NCBI RefSeq assembly: GCF_002101705.1
Contig: NZ_LQPC01000029.1
Span: 62,001 to 126,000 of the forward strand
Source of the DNA: Mycolicibacterium iranicum
Lineage (GTDB): Bacteria; Actinomycetota; Actinomycetes; Mycobacteriales; Mycobacteriaceae
Direction: 5' to 3'
Length of the DNA stretch: 64,000 bases
In this document: in pieces, positions 20,474-29,902 of the stretch
How positions within the stretch are numbered: the first letter of the stretch is position 1
Layout: each line of letters starts with the position of its first letter
The notes under the pieces: generated by a model
Seen by the model: only the letters and a program-made list of their open reading frames with translations
What the model was told of the DNA's origin: nothing
The model's database searches: none
Program-made: the position numbers and the translations under genes

Positions 20474-21430
20474 TTAACCCTTCCGCGCCTTGACGGCGTC
20501 GGTCAGCTGCGGTGTGACCTTGAAGAGGTCGCCGACGATGCCGAGATCGGCGATCTCGAAGATCGGCGCCTCTTCGTCCTTGTTGACCGCGACGATCGTC
20601 TTGGACGTCTGCATGCCGGCCCGGTGCTGGATAGCTCCGGAGATGCCCAGCGCGATGTAGAGCTGCGGGGACACCGTCTTGCCGGTCTGGCCGACCTGGA
20701 ACTGACCCGGGTAGTAGCCGGAGTCGACGGCCGCGCGCGAAGCGCCGACGGCACCACCGAGGGAATCCGCGAGATCTTCGACGATCTTGAAGTTCTCCTC
20801 GCTACCGACCCCGCGGCCACCGGAGACGACGACGGTCGCCTCGGTCAGCTCGGGGCGGTCGCCCGCGACGGCGGGCTCACGCGACGTGATCTTCGTCGCG
20901 TTCTCGGCGGCAGCGGGTACCTCGACGTTGACGACCTCACCCGTGCCGTCGGCGGGCTCGGCCTCGATCGAGCCGGGACGCACGGTGATGACCGGGGTGT
21001 CACCGACGGCCTCGGCCTCGACGGTGTAGGCGCCACCGAAGATCGAGTGAATGCCCTTACCGCCTTCCTTCACCTCGACAACGTCGCTCAGGATGCCGGA
21101 TCCGATACGGGCGGCCAGACGTCCGGCGATCTCCTTGCCGTCCGCGGAGGCGGCGAGCAGAACGCCTGCCGGGGTGGCTGATTCGGCCAACGAGGCCAGC
21201 ACATCCACGAACGGGGTGATCAGGTAGTTCTCTGCGTCGTCAGACTCGGCGACGTAGATCTTGGCGGCGCCGGCGGACTTCAGCCCGTCGACAAGGCCCT
21301 CGGCGGTGCCGGGCTTGCCGACGACGACGGCGGCGGGCTCGCCCAGGACGCGGGCGGCGGTGATCAGTTCGGCGGTGACTTTCTTCAACGCGCCTTCGGC
21401 GTGCTCGACGAGCACAAGTACTTCAGCCAT
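20474..21430 (-). CDS. etfA: Electron transfer flavoprotein alpha subunit
   Basis: 318 residues. It holds FAD and, with EtfB, passes electrons from acyl-CoA dehydrogenases to the respiratory chain. The N-terminal domain starts [19 protein letters not shown]. The C-terminal FAD domain contains [59 protein letters not shown] and [23 protein letters not shown], all family hallmarks. It is 40 bp downstream of etfB and followed by a strong hairpin. M. tuberculosis orthologue: fixB (Rv3028c). Confidence 0.96.
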   Translation of the reverse strand: MAEVLVLVEHAEGALKKVTAELITAARVLGEPAAVVVGKPGTAEGLVDGLKSAGAAKIYVAESDDAENYLITPFVDVLASLAESATPAGVLLAASADGKEIAGRLAARIGSGILSDVVEVKEGGKGIHSIFGGAYTVEAEAVGDTPVITVRPGSIEAEPADGTGEVVNVEVPAAAENATKITSREPAVAGDRPELTEATVVVSGGRGVGSEENFKIVEDLADSLGGAVGASRAAVDSGYYPGQFQVGQTGKTVSPQLYIALGISGAIQHRAGMQTSKTIVAVNKDEEAPIFEIADLGIVGDLFKVTPQLTDAVKARKG

Positions 21431-21470
21431 GGGGTTTGTCTCGTTTCTCAGGTCCGAAAGGAATGGTCTG

Positions 21471-22262
21471 CTAGATGATCTTCTGACCGACCAGGTACTC
21501 GGCGATCTTCTTGCCGCCCTCACCCTCGTCGGTGACCTTCTCGCCCGCGGTCTTCGGCGGCTTCGGCGTCGAGGACAGCACCTTGGAGCCGGCATTGGCG
21601 ACGCCGACCTCGTCGGCCTCGACGCCGATCTCGGCGAGCGTCAGCTTCGTCACTTCCTTCTTCTTGGCGGCCATGATGCCCTTGAAGGACGGGAAGCGAG
21701 GCTCGTTGATCTTCTCGTTCACGCTCACCACGGCCGGCAGGCTCGCTTCGAGAGTGAATACGCCGTCGTCGGTCTCACGCTCGGCGGTGACCTTGCCGTT
21801 CTCCACGGTCAGTTTGCGCACGTGCGTCAGCTGCGGCAGGCCGAGGTACTCGGCGATGATGGCCGGCACGGCGCCGCCGGTGCCGTCAGTGGCCTCGTTG
21901 CCCGCGATGACCAGCTCGGTGCCCTCAATGGTGCCCAGCGCGCGGGCCAGAGCCCAGCCGGTCTGCACCATGTCGGAGCCGTGCAGGCCCTCGTCGACCA
22001 GGTGAACGGCCTTGTCGGCCCCCATGGACAGCGCCTTGCGGATCGCCTCGGTGGCGCGCTCGGGACCGGCTGTCAGGACCGTGACGGTACTGTCGCCCCC
22101 CCCCTTCTCCTTGATCAGCAGCGCCTCCTCGACGGCGCGCTCGTTGATCTCGTCCAGCACGGCGTCCGCTGCCTCCCGGTCGAGGGTCCAATCACCCTCC
22201 GACAACTTGCGCTCGGACCACGTGTCAGGAACCTGTTTGATCAGGACCACGATGTTCGTCAT
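21471..22262 (-). CDS. etfB: Electron transfer flavoprotein beta subunit
   Basis: 263 residues. It is the partner of EtfA, binds AMP and docks acyl-CoA dehydrogenases. It begins MTNIVVLIKQVPDT and has LSMGADKAVHLVDEGLHGSD, VIAGNEATDGTGGAVPAIIAEYL and LPAVVSVNEKINEPRFPS, which are typical. The ATG at 22262 has GAGGA upstream. The frame stays open to 22334 but without family sequence. A palindrome-like site (22336-22349) about 75 bp upstream is a candidate operator. M. tuberculosis orthologue: fixA (Rv3029c). Confidence 0.96.
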   Translation of the reverse strand: MTNIVVLIKQVPDTWSERKLSEGDWTLDREAADAVLDEINERAVEEALLIKEKGGGDSTVTVLTAGPERATEAIRKALSMGADKAVHLVDEGLHGSDMVQTGWALARALGTIEGTELVIAGNEATDGTGGAVPAIIAEYLGLPQLTHVRKLTVENGKVTAERETDDGVFTLEASLPAVVSVNEKINEPRFPSFKGIMAAKKKEVTKLTLAEIGVEADEVGVANAGSKVLSSTPKPPKTAGEKVTDEGEGGKKIAEYLVGQKII

Positions 22263-22335
22263 GACTCTGGTTCGTCCTCCTCGATGAGGCCGCCAACCGG
22301 CCTGCATTACCACGTTCGAAGCAATCACCCCCATA

Positions 22336-22349
22336 TTACCCGTGGGTAA
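22336..22349. promoter_or_regulatory. Inverted-repeat candidate operator upstream of etfBA
   Basis: TTACCC-GT-GGGTAA is a 6+6 inverted repeat with a 2-bp centre, in the 196-bp gap between etfB and the divergent methyltransferase gene. It has the size and form of a TetR-type operator. No regulator can be named from the sequence. Confidence 0.45.
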
Positions 22350-22458
22350 CTTGAGGGGGTTCGCAGAAACACCATAGCTGGTCGAAGTTTGCGTTCCGTT
22401 GCGCCCGTGGCAAGCGAAGAGTTCGCCATCTGTCCGTTAGGGGTTAGCCTGCCTTGCA

Positions 22459-23244
22459 ATGAGCGCAACTGTGAGCAACGGCACGCGTGGGGACGACGTC
22501 CCCATGGCGTTGACCGGTGAGCGGACCGTGCCTGGCCTGGCCGAGGAGAACTACTGGTTTCGCCGTCACGAGGTGGTGTACCGGCGGCTGCTGGAGCGCT
22601 GCCGCGGCCGCGACGTGCTGGAAGCCGGCTGCGGCGAGGGCTACGGCGCCGACCTGATTGCCGACGTTGCCTCCAGCGTCATCGGCCTGGACTACGACGA
22701 ATCCGCGGTGGCACACGTCCGCGCCAGGTATCCCCGCGTCGACATGCGGCACGGGAACCTGGCGAATTTGCCGCTGCCGGACGGCTCTGTCGATGTCGTC
22801 GTCAACTTCCAGGTGATCGAGCACCTGTGGGATCAGGGCCAGTTCGTCTCCGAATGCGCCCGGGTGCTGCGCCCCGGCGGAGTCCTTCTGATGTCGACAC
22901 CGAACCGCATCACCTTCTCACCGGGCCGCGACACTCCCGTCAATCCGTTCCACACCCGGGAGCTCAACGCCGCCGAGATGACCGAGCTCCTCGAATCCGC
23001 CGGATTCGACATCGAAGGGCTTTACGGCATCTTTCATGGCGCTCGCCTTGCCGAGATGGACACCAGACACGGGGGCTCGATCATCGACGCGCAGATAGCG
23101 CGCGCACTGGCCGACGCGCCGTGGCCCGCGCAGCTACTCGCCGACGTGGAAGCCGTCACGATCGACGATTTCGATCTCATGGCCGCGTCGGCGCGCAACA
23201 TCGACGACAGCCTGGACCTGGTCGCGATCGCGGTACGCGCGTGA
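22459..23244 (+). CDS. SAM-dependent methyltransferase (Rv3030-like, MGLP cluster)
   Basis: 261 residues, class I Rossmann methyltransferase. Motif I is VLEAGCGEGYGADL (about 54-67), followed by VIGLDYDESAV, DVVVNFQVIEHLWD and LRPGGVLLMSTPN. It heads an operon with the GH57 and glycosyltransferase genes. In M. tuberculosis the equivalent Rv3030-Rv3032 genes belong to the region implicated in 6-O-methylglucose lipopolysaccharide synthesis, so sugar O-methylation is likely. TAGCCT lies 8 nt before the ATG (22445-22450), suggesting a leaderless or near-leaderless transcript. Confidence 0.85.
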   Translation: MSATVSNGTRGDDVPMALTGERTVPGLAEENYWFRRHEVVYRRLLERCRGRDVLEAGCGEGYGADLIADVASSVIGLDYDESAVAHVRARYPRVDMRHGNLANLPLPDGSVDVVVNFQVIEHLWDQGQFVSECARVLRPGGVLLMSTPNRITFSPGRDTPVNPFHTRELNAAEMTELLESAGFDIEGLYGIFHGARLAEMDTRHGGSIIDAQIARALADAPWPAQLLADVEAVTIDDFDLMAASARNIDDSLDLVAIAVRA

Positions 23245-24809
23245 GCGATCCGCCGCCCGTACCCGGGCTGTTCACCCTCGTCCTGCACACGCATCTGCCG
23301 TGGCTTGCGCATCACGGGCGATGGCCGGTGGGCGAAGAGTGGCTCTACCAGTCCTGGTCTGCCTCCTACCTCCCGCTGATCCGGGTACTGCGCACGCTGG
23401 CCGCCGAGAACCGCAGGCATCTGATCACCCTCGGCATCACACCCGTAGTGGCTGCGCAACTGGATGATCCGTACTGCTTGCAGGGCATGCATCACTGGCT
23501 GGGGAACTGGCAGCTCCGGGCCCTCGAGGCCGCGTCGACCCGCGTCGCCTCCGGCACATCACCGGCATCAGAACCGAAAGCGTTGCGGCAGTTCGGGACC
23601 CGCGAGTACGCCGAGGCAGACCGCGAACTCGGCGAATTCGACACGCTGTGGCGGCACGGAGCGAGTCCGTTGGTGCGCGAGCTGCTCGACGGCGAGGTCA
23701 TCGAGTTGCTGGGCGGGCCGCTTGCCCACCCCTTCCAGCCGCTGCTTAATCCGCGGCTGCGCGAGTTCGCGCTGCGGGAGGGTCTCGCTGACGCACAAGC
23801 GCGGTTCGCCCACACACCCACTGGAATCTGGGCGCCCGAGTGCGCATACGCACCTGGGATGGAGGCCGGCTACGCCGCCGCCGGGGTGGGTCACTTCATG
23901 GTGGACGGCCCCTCACTGCGCGGTGACACCGCGCTGGGACGGCCGGTCGCCGATTCCGACGTCGTGGCGTTCGGCCGCGACCTGCAGGTCAGCTACCGCG
24001 TGTGGTCTCCGAGATCCGGCTACCCCGGCCATGCCGCCTACCGCGACTTCCACACCTACGACCACGCCACCGGCCTCAAACCCGCGAGAGTGACCGGCCG
24101 CAACGTGCCCTCCGACGACAAAGCACCCTACGACCCCGCGCGCGCCGACGCCGCGGTGGACGTCCACGTGGCCGATTTTGTCGAAACGGTTCGCCAGAGG
24201 TTGTCCGCCGAGAGTGCGCGCATCGGCAGGCCCGCACATGTGGTCGCCGCATTCGACACCGAACTGTTCGGCCATTGGTGGTACGAGGGACCGCTGTGGC
24301 TGGAGCGGGTGCTGCGCGCGCTGCCCGCCGCGGGAATCCGCGTCGGTACGCTCTCCGACGCAATCAGCGACGGCTACGTCGGCTCACCTGTCGAATTGCC
24401 GCCCAGCTCCTGGGGTTCGGGTAAGGACTGGCAGGTGTGGTCGGGCGAGAAGGTCGCCGACCTGGTGCAGCTCAACAGCGAGGTCGTCGAGTCGGCGTTG
24501 AGCACCGTCGACAAGGCCCTCGCGCACGGCGCATCGTTGGGTTCGCCCGTATCAAGGGATTTCGTGGCCGACCAAATTCTGCGCGAAACGCTGCTGACCG
24601 TCTCCAGCGACTGGCCTTTCATGGTCAGCAAGGACTCGGCGGCCGACTATGCGCGCTACCGGGCGCATCTGCACGCGCACGCGACCCGAGAGATCGCCGC
24701 GGCGGTAGCTTCCGGCCGCCACGAACAGGCGCAGCGGCTGGCCCAGGGGTGGAACCGCGCCGACGGGCTGTTCGGCGCGCTCGACGCGCGAAGGCTACCC
24801 GCCCCGTGA
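23241..24809 (+). CDS. GH57 alpha-glucan branching enzyme (Rv3031-like)
   Basis: 522 residues from the GTG at 23241, which overlaps the methyltransferase stop as GTGA. GH57 motifs are FTLVLHTHLPWLAHHGRWP near the start, GIWAPECAYAPG with the nucleophile Glu200, and VVAAFDTELFGHWWYEGP with the acid/base Asp339. A C-terminal helical domain holds LQLNSEV/SSDWPFM-type motifs. It should introduce alpha-1,6 branches into a cytosolic alpha-1,4-glucan, probably the MGLP backbone. It ends in a GTGA overlap with the glycosyltransferase. Confidence 0.92.
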   Translation: MSDPPPVPGLFTLVLHTHLPWLAHHGRWPVGEEWLYQSWSASYLPLIRVLRTLAAENRRHLITLGITPVVAAQLDDPYCLQGMHHWLGNWQLRALEAASTRVASGTSPASEPKALRQFGTREYAEADRELGEFDTLWRHGASPLVRELLDGEVIELLGGPLAHPFQPLLNPRLREFALREGLADAQARFAHTPTGIWAPECAYAPGMEAGYAAAGVGHFMVDGPSLRGDTALGRPVADSDVVAFGRDLQVSYRVWSPRSGYPGHAAYRDFHTYDHATGLKPARVTGRNVPSDDKAPYDPARADAAVDVHVADFVETVRQRLSAESARIGRPAHVVAAFDTELFGHWWYEGPLWLERVLRALPAAGIRVGTLSDAISDGYVGSPVELPPSSWGSGKDWQVWSGEKVADLVQLNSEVVESALSTVDKALAHGASLGSPVSRDFVADQILRETLLTVSSDWPFMVSKDSAADYARYRAHLHAHATREIAAAVASGRHEQAQRLAQGWNRADGLFGALDARRLPAP

Positions 24810-26038
24810 AGCTGAAAATCCTTCTGGTGTCTTGGGAGTACCCACCGGTGGTGATCGGCGGGCTCGGCCGTCACGTCCATCACCTGGCGACCGAACTCGC
24901 GATGGCGGGCCACGAGGTCGTCGTGCTCAGCCGGCGCCCCACCGCCACCGATCCGCAGACGCATCCGACCACCGACGAGGTGCACGAGGGCGTGCGGGTG
25001 ATCGCGGCGGCAGAGGATCCGCACGAGTTCACGTTCGGCACCGACATGATGGCGTGGACGCTCGCGATGGGGCACGCGATGATTCGCGCCGGACTGGTAC
25101 TCGCCGACTGGCGGCCCGACATCGTGCACGCGCACGACTGGCTCGTCGCCCAGCCCGCCGTTGCGTTGGCCCAATTCTTCGACGTTCCACTGGTTTCCAC
25201 CATCCACGCGACCGAGGCAGGTCGTCATTCGGGCTGGGTCTCCGGTGCGGTGAGCCGTCAGGTGCATGCGCTGGAGTCATGGCTGGTGCGTGATTCCGAT
25301 TCCCTGATCACATGTTCGGCGTCCATGCGTGATGAGATCAGCACACTGTTCGGGCCGGAGATCGCCGAGACCGCGGTGATTCCGAACGGGATCGACACCG
25401 AAGGGTGGCCGTTCGCCCACAGGCGACGGCATTCGGGGCCCGCCGAGCTGCTGTATTTCGGCCGCCTGGAGTACGAGAAGGGGGTACACGACGCGATCGC
25501 CGCCCTGCCCAGGATCCGGCGCACCCACCCCGGCACCACCCTGACGATCGCAGGCGACGGAACACAACTGGACTTCCTTCGCGAGCAGGCACGTAAACAC
25601 AAGGTGCTCAAAGCGACCAATTTCGTTGGCCGCGTTGACCACTCGCAGCTTCTCGAGCACCTGCACCGCGCCGATGTGGCGGTGCTGCCGTCGCACTACG
25701 AGCCTTTCGGGATCGTCGCGCTGGAAGCCGCAGCCACCGGCACGCCCCTGGTCACGTCGACGGCGGGCGGGCTCGGCGAGGCGGTCATCAACGGCGTCAC
25801 CGGCATCTCCTACCCGCCGAGCAACATCGGTGCTCTGGCCGATGCGGTCCGCACGGTGCTCGACTCCCCCGCTGCCGCCCAGCAGCGAGCGATCGCCGCG
25901 CGCGACCGGCTGACCTCAGACTTCGCCTGGGAGACGGTCGCTGCCGAGACGGCCCAGGTGTATCTGGCGGCAAAACGCGCCGTGCGTCGGCCGCAGCCGA
26001 GGCGGCCGATCGAGGAGCGCCCCCTGCCGGACCGGTGA
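24806..26038 (+). CDS. GT4 alpha-1,4-glucosyltransferase (Rv3032-like)
   Basis: 410 residues from the GTG at 24806. Two Rossmann domains, GT-B fold: KILLVSWEYPPVVIGGLGRH at the N-terminus (the GlgA-like donor/acceptor loop), IVHAHDWLVAQPAVAL, VIPNGIDTEGW and LLYFGRLEYEKGVHDAI. The EX7E motif is SHYEPFGIVALEAAATGTP. The M. tuberculosis orthologue elongates the glucan of MGLP and contributes to glycogen. Translational coupling with GH57 fits a shared glucan product. Confidence 0.93.
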   Translation: MKLKILLVSWEYPPVVIGGLGRHVHHLATELAMAGHEVVVLSRRPTATDPQTHPTTDEVHEGVRVIAAAEDPHEFTFGTDMMAWTLAMGHAMIRAGLVLADWRPDIVHAHDWLVAQPAVALAQFFDVPLVSTIHATEAGRHSGWVSGAVSRQVHALESWLVRDSDSLITCSASMRDEISTLFGPEIAETAVIPNGIDTEGWPFAHRRRHSGPAELLYFGRLEYEKGVHDAIAALPRIRRTHPGTTLTIAGDGTQLDFLREQARKHKVLKATNFVGRVDHSQLLEHLHRADVAVLPSHYEPFGIVALEAAATGTPLVTSTAGGLGEAVINGVTGISYPPSNIGALADAVRTVLDSPAAAQQRAIAARDRLTSDFAWETVAAETAQVYLAAKRAVRRPQPRRPIEERPLPDR

Positions 26039-26070
26039 GCGCTCGCGCGACGAGGAGGCCCCGGTCAGGC

Positions 26071-27579
26071 CTACTTCTTCTCCCGCCAGGCTCGTTCGAA
26101 CGGCAGCCGCCAAGCATTGGGCGCGATCAACTGATGAATGGAGTTGGGCCCCCAGGTTCCCGGCTGATAGCTCTTCACCGCTGGTGGGTCGTTCAGTAGG
26201 TCCATCGAACGCTCCCACAGGGATTCGATGCCCTCGGCGGTGGTGAACAGCGTGTGGTCGCCGCGCATGGCGTCGAGGATCAGGCGTTCGTACGCTTCGA
26301 GCACGTCGCCGAGTTGCTCGGTCTCCTGGGTGGAGAACTGCATCGACATCTTCTCCAACTTCATTCCCGGTCCGGGCCGCTTGCCATAGAACGACAGCGA
26401 GACCTTCGAGGCGTCGGCGAGATCGAAAGTCAGGTGGTCAGGGCCCTGCGAGCCGACCCCCGACCCGGAAGGGAACATGGTGCGCGGGGCCTCCTTGAAC
26501 GCGATCGAGATGATGCGCATGCCCTCGGCCATCTGTTTGCCTGTACGCAGGTAGATCGGCACCCCGGCCCAGCGCCAGTTGTCGATACCGACCTTAAGCG
26601 CGATGAACGTCTCCGTATCGGAATCCCTTGCCACACCGTCAAGTTCGCGGTAGCCAACGAACTGTCCGCGGACCACATCGCGACTTTCGATCGGCAGCAT
26701 GGAGCGGAACACCTTGTTCTTCTCCTCGCTGATCGCCCTGGGCTCCAGCGCGGTGGGCGGTTCCATCACAACGAACGCCATCACCTGGAAAAGGTGGGTG
26801 ACGACCATATCCTTGTACGCGCCGGTGCTCTCGTAGAAGTTGGCCCGCTCGTCGAGGCCTAGCGTCTCGGGAATGTCGATCTGGATGTGGTCGATGAAGT
26901 TGCGGTTCCAGATCGGCTCGAAAAGGCCATTGGCGAAGCGGAACGCCAGGATGTTCTGCGCCGCCTCCTTGCCGAGGAAATGGTCGATCCGGAAGATCTG
27001 CCGCTCCCGGAACGTCTGGTGCACGAAGTCGTTGAGCGCGACGGCAGTGGCCAGGTCGGTGCCGAACGGCTTCTCCATCACCACCCGCGAGCGCGTCACC
27101 AGATCAGCCTCGCGCAGCATCGTGATCACGGCCCGCGCCGCTTTCGGAGGCACCGACAGATAGTGCAGCCGATGCACTTCCGTGGTGTCGTCGACGGCGA
27201 GCCGCTGCTCGGCCTCCGCCACCGCACTGGCGAGCGCCTCAGGTCCCGCGGACTGCGGCACGTAGGTCAGGATCTTCGCGAAGTTCTCCCATTGCTCATC
27301 GGTGAGCTTGTGGGTGCCGTACTTGTCGATGGACTCCTTGGCCAGGGCCCGAAACTCGTCGTCGGTGAGGTCCTCCAACGACGTCCCGACGACCTGAACG
27401 TGCGGGGCCAGTTCAGATTGGTCCAGGTAGGCCATACCCGGGATCAGCTTGCGCTTCGCGAGATCACCCGTCGCACCGAACAGCACGATGACGTGAGGCG
27501 CCAACGGCTCCTCGTCCCTGCGGTAGGGCCGAGCGCCTGGAGCGGGATAGGAGATCGTCTGGGGCGTCCTTATGGTCAC
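26071..27579 (-). CDS. zwf: Glucose-6-phosphate 1-dehydrogenase
   Basis: First enzyme of the oxidative pentose phosphate pathway, making NADPH. Motifs: VIVLFGATGDLAKRKLIPG (NADP site), VMEKPFGTDL, and the substrate/catalytic RIDHFLGKEAAQNILAFRF. The protein is about 502 residues from the GTG at 27579. An ATG at 27615 would give 514, but the AAGGA before it is directly adjacent to the codon, so neither start is certain. In M. tuberculosis the two zwf genes lie elsewhere, so this copy is an insertion between the Rv3032 and Rv3034c equivalents. It is convergent with the glycosyltransferase. Confidence 0.94.
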   Translation of the reverse strand: MTIRTPQTISYPAPGARPYRRDEEPLAPHVIVLFGATGDLAKRKLIPGMAYLDQSELAPHVQVVGTSLEDLTDDEFRALAKESIDKYGTHKLTDEQWENFAKILTYVPQSAGPEALASAVAEAEQRLAVDDTTEVHRLHYLSVPPKAARAVITMLREADLVTRSRVVMEKPFGTDLATAVALNDFVHQTFRERQIFRIDHFLGKEAAQNILAFRFANGLFEPIWNRNFIDHIQIDIPETLGLDERANFYESTGAYKDMVVTHLFQVMAFVVMEPPTALEPRAISEEKNKVFRSMLPIESRDVVRGQFVGYRELDGVARDSDTETFIALKVGIDNWRWAGVPIYLRTGKQMAEGMRIISIAFKEAPRTMFPSGSGVGSQGPDHLTFDLADASKVSLSFYGKRPGPGMKLEKMSMQFSTQETEQLGDVLEAYERLILDAMRGDHTLFTTAEGIESLWERSMDLLNDPPAVKSYQPGTWGPNSIHQLIAPNAWRLPFERAWREKK

Positions 27580-27651
27580 CGGGGAAATGCTGTCACCTGT
27601 GCCGCGCCGATGCATTCCTTGGCGCGAACGACCCGCCCGGAATCGCCTCGC

Positions 27652-27789
27652 GTCGTCAGCGTCTGTTTCTTCCTTGTCGGCCTCGTCCCTCGGCCGAGTC
27701 GTCAGCGTCTGTTTCTTCCTTGTCGGCCTCGTCCCTCGGCCGAGTCGTCAGCGCCTGTTTCTTCCTTGTCGGCCTCGTCCCTCGGCCGA
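27652..27789. repeat. 46-bp tandem repeat, 3 copies, between acyltransferase stop and zwf
   Basis: Three identical-length units start at 27652, 27698 and 27744, with a partial fourth at 27790. They differ by a single T/C. In minus-strand sense a unit begins with TGACGACTCGGCCGAGGGAC, so each copy duplicates the stop codon of the upstream acyltransferase gene (stop 27796-27794). Each also carries a purine-rich AAGGAAGAAA. The 214-bp gap is otherwise featureless. Confidence 0.9.
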
Positions 27790-27793
27790 GTCG

Positions 27794-28531
27794 TCAGCGC
27801 GCCGCCTTCTTGCGTTCGATGTCGGCCAGCGCGGCAGCCAGCTCGGCGCGCTCGGTAGCCGACGTCTCCCAGGACAGCTTGCGGTTTTTCACGACCTTGG
27901 CCGGGGCGCCGACGGCGATCGAGTAGTCCGGGATGTCCCCGCGGACCACCGCGTGAGATCCGAGCACACAGCCGCGGCCGATCGTCGTATTGCGCAGAAC
28001 GCTGACCTTCACCCCGACCCAGGTGTCTGGCCCGATCCGCACCGGGCCCTTGACGATTCCCTGGTCTTTTATCGGCAACTCGATGCTGTCCATCTTGTGG
28101 TCGAAATCGCAGATGTAGCACCAGTCGGCCATCAGCACCGAATCGCCGAGCTCGATGTCGAGGTAGGTGTTGATGACGTTGTCGCGACCGAGCACCACTT
28201 TGTCGCCGATACGCAGGGAGCCCTCGTGGCAGCGGATGGTGTTCTTGTCGCCGATGTGCACCCACCGCCCGATCTCCATCTGCGACAGCTCCGGTGTCGC
28301 CTGGATCTCGACGCCCTTGCCGAGAAAAACCATGCCGCGGGTGATGATGTGCGGATTCGCGAGCTTGAACTTGAGCAGACGGAAGTATCGGACGAGATAC
28401 CACGGCGTGTAGGCGCGGTTGGCGATGACCCATCTCAACGACGCGATCGTCAGAAACTTGGCTTGACGAGGATCCTTCAATCGCGAGCCTCGCCAGCGCT
28501 TGTGCAGCGGTGCGCCCCACATCGTCGTCAT
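27794..28531 (-). CDS. Left-handed beta-helix acyltransferase (Rv3034c-like)
   Basis: 245 residues. After an N-terminal helical part (1-65) come hexapeptide-repeat turns (MEIGRWVHIGDKNTIRC, LRIGDKVVLGRDNVINT, VRIGPDTWVGVKVSVLRNTTIGRGCVLGSHAVVRGDIP). They end in the maltose/galactoside-acetyltransferase type AVGAPAKVVKNRK. It should transfer an acetyl or acyl group to a sugar. In M. tuberculosis the orthologue lies in the MGLP gene region, which fits acylation of the methylglucose polysaccharide. TAGGCT 8 nt before the ATG (28545-28540) suggests a leaderless start. Confidence 0.85.
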   Translation of the reverse strand: MTTMWGAPLHKRWRGSRLKDPRQAKFLTIASLRWVIANRAYTPWYLVRYFRLLKFKLANPHIITRGMVFLGKGVEIQATPELSQMEIGRWVHIGDKNTIRCHEGSLRIGDKVVLGRDNVINTYLDIELGDSVLMADWCYICDFDHKMDSIELPIKDQGIVKGPVRIGPDTWVGVKVSVLRNTTIGRGCVLGSHAVVRGDIPDYSIAVGAPAKVVKNRKLSWETSATERAELAAALADIERKKAAR

Positions 28532-28615
28532 GGCCGGACAGCCTACGCGCCCATGGCACGGTGCAGCGGTTACCCTCACGTGGGCTCGAACTACAACGCG
28601 ATCAGAAGGGATCTC

Positions 28616-29902
28616 GTGCTCCGGCGAATCACCGCGGTGGCTGTCACGGCGCTGACGACCGGTGTGCTCACCGGCTGCGGCGACACCGATTCCTGGGTCG
28701 ACGCTCGCGCGGCCACTGGGTGGTCGGCGCAGTACGCCGACGCCGCGAACACGAGTTCCGCCCCGGTCGCGGGGGCAGAGAATCTGCGGCTGGAGTGGGG
28801 TCGGTCGGTCAAAGGCAGTCTCGCCGCTCAGGCCGCACTCGGGTCGGGCAACTACCTGGCCGTCAACGGGCAGACCGAGGCGGGCTGCTCGCTGATGGTC
28901 TGGGAGGTCAACAACCGGGCCCGACAGCGGTGGTGCACTCGGCTCGTACAGGGCGGCGGCATCGCCAGCCCGCTGTTCGACGGTTTCGATAATCTCTACA
29001 TCGGTCAGCCGGGTCTGCTGCAGTCCTTCCCCTCGACCCAGTGGGTGCGGTGGCGCACCCAGGTGATCGGGCTGCCGCTGACGACCCGGATGGTCGCTCC
29101 AGGCCGACTGCTCGTGGTCACCCATCTCGGTCAGGTGCTGGTGTTCGACGCGCACCGCGGCACTGTGGCGGGCACGTCGCTGGATCTGGTCAACGGGCTG
29201 GACCCCACCGACTCCGAACGCGGACTTGCAGACTGCCGGCTGGCCCGGCCAGGTTGCCCGGTGGCCGCGGCCCCGGCCTATTCGGAAGCCACCGGCATGA
29301 TCGTGCTGACGCTGTGGGAGCCCGATGCCGAAAAGCCGGTGCTGGTCGGCCTGCGCTATCAGCAGGGCCAGACCCCTGAGCTGACGCGCGAATGGACCAG
29401 CGACGTCGTCGGTGGCGGCCCGCTGGCCAGCCCGGTCTTATCGGCGGACGGTACGACGGTCTACGTCAACGGCCGTGACGAGCACCTGTGGGCCATCAAC
29501 AGCGCCGACGGCACCGAGAAGTGGGCGGTGCCGCTGAACTATCTCGCGCAGACCCCCCCGTCGGTGACCCCGGACGGCTTGGTCATCGCCGGCGGCGGAC
29601 CCGGTTCGCGGTTGACCGCGATTCGCGACACCGCCGAGGAAGGTGAAGAGGTCTGGACTCAACAGGACACATCTCCGCTGACGACGTCGAGTCTCGCCGA
29701 GGTCGGATACGCCGTCGTGCGCGACGAGAGTGACCCGGAGGGCTTGGCGCTCCTCGTGTTCAGCCTCGGCGACGGCAGCACCCTCAACACCTATCGGCTT
29801 CCGAACGCCAGTGGGTGGCCGGTCGGGGTGTCGATCGGGCACGACCGGCGCGTGGTCGCGGCGACCAGCGACGGCCAGATTTACGGCTTCGCGCCGGAAT
29901 GA
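28616..29902 (+). CDS. PQQ-like beta-propeller lipoprotein (Rv3035-like)
   Basis: 428 residues from the GTG at 28616, which is preceded by AGAAGGG at good spacing. The signal peptide ends in the lipobox VLTGC (Cys about 21). The mature part has repeated propeller blades (WSAQYADAANTSS, GGGIASPLFDGFDNLYIG, GGPLASPVLSADGTTVYVNG, WAINSADGTEKWAVPL, PPSVTPDGLVIAGG), like BamB/PQQ-repeat proteins. It is an exported, lipid-anchored protein of unknown role. It is divergent from the hexapeptide acyltransferase, as in M. tuberculosis. Confidence 0.87.
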   Translation: MLRRITAVAVTALTTGVLTGCGDTDSWVDARAATGWSAQYADAANTSSAPVAGAENLRLEWGRSVKGSLAAQAALGSGNYLAVNGQTEAGCSLMVWEVNNRARQRWCTRLVQGGGIASPLFDGFDNLYIGQPGLLQSFPSTQWVRWRTQVIGLPLTTRMVAPGRLLVVTHLGQVLVFDAHRGTVAGTSLDLVNGLDPTDSERGLADCRLARPGCPVAAAPAYSEATGMIVLTLWEPDAEKPVLVGLRYQQGQTPELTREWTSDVVGGGPLASPVLSADGTTVYVNGRDEHLWAINSADGTEKWAVPLNYLAQTPPSVTPDGLVIAGGGPGSRLTAIRDTAEEGEEVWTQQDTSPLTTSSLAEVGYAVVRDESDPEGLALLVFSLGDGSTLNTYRLPNASGWPVGVSIGHDRRVVAATSDGQIYGFAPE

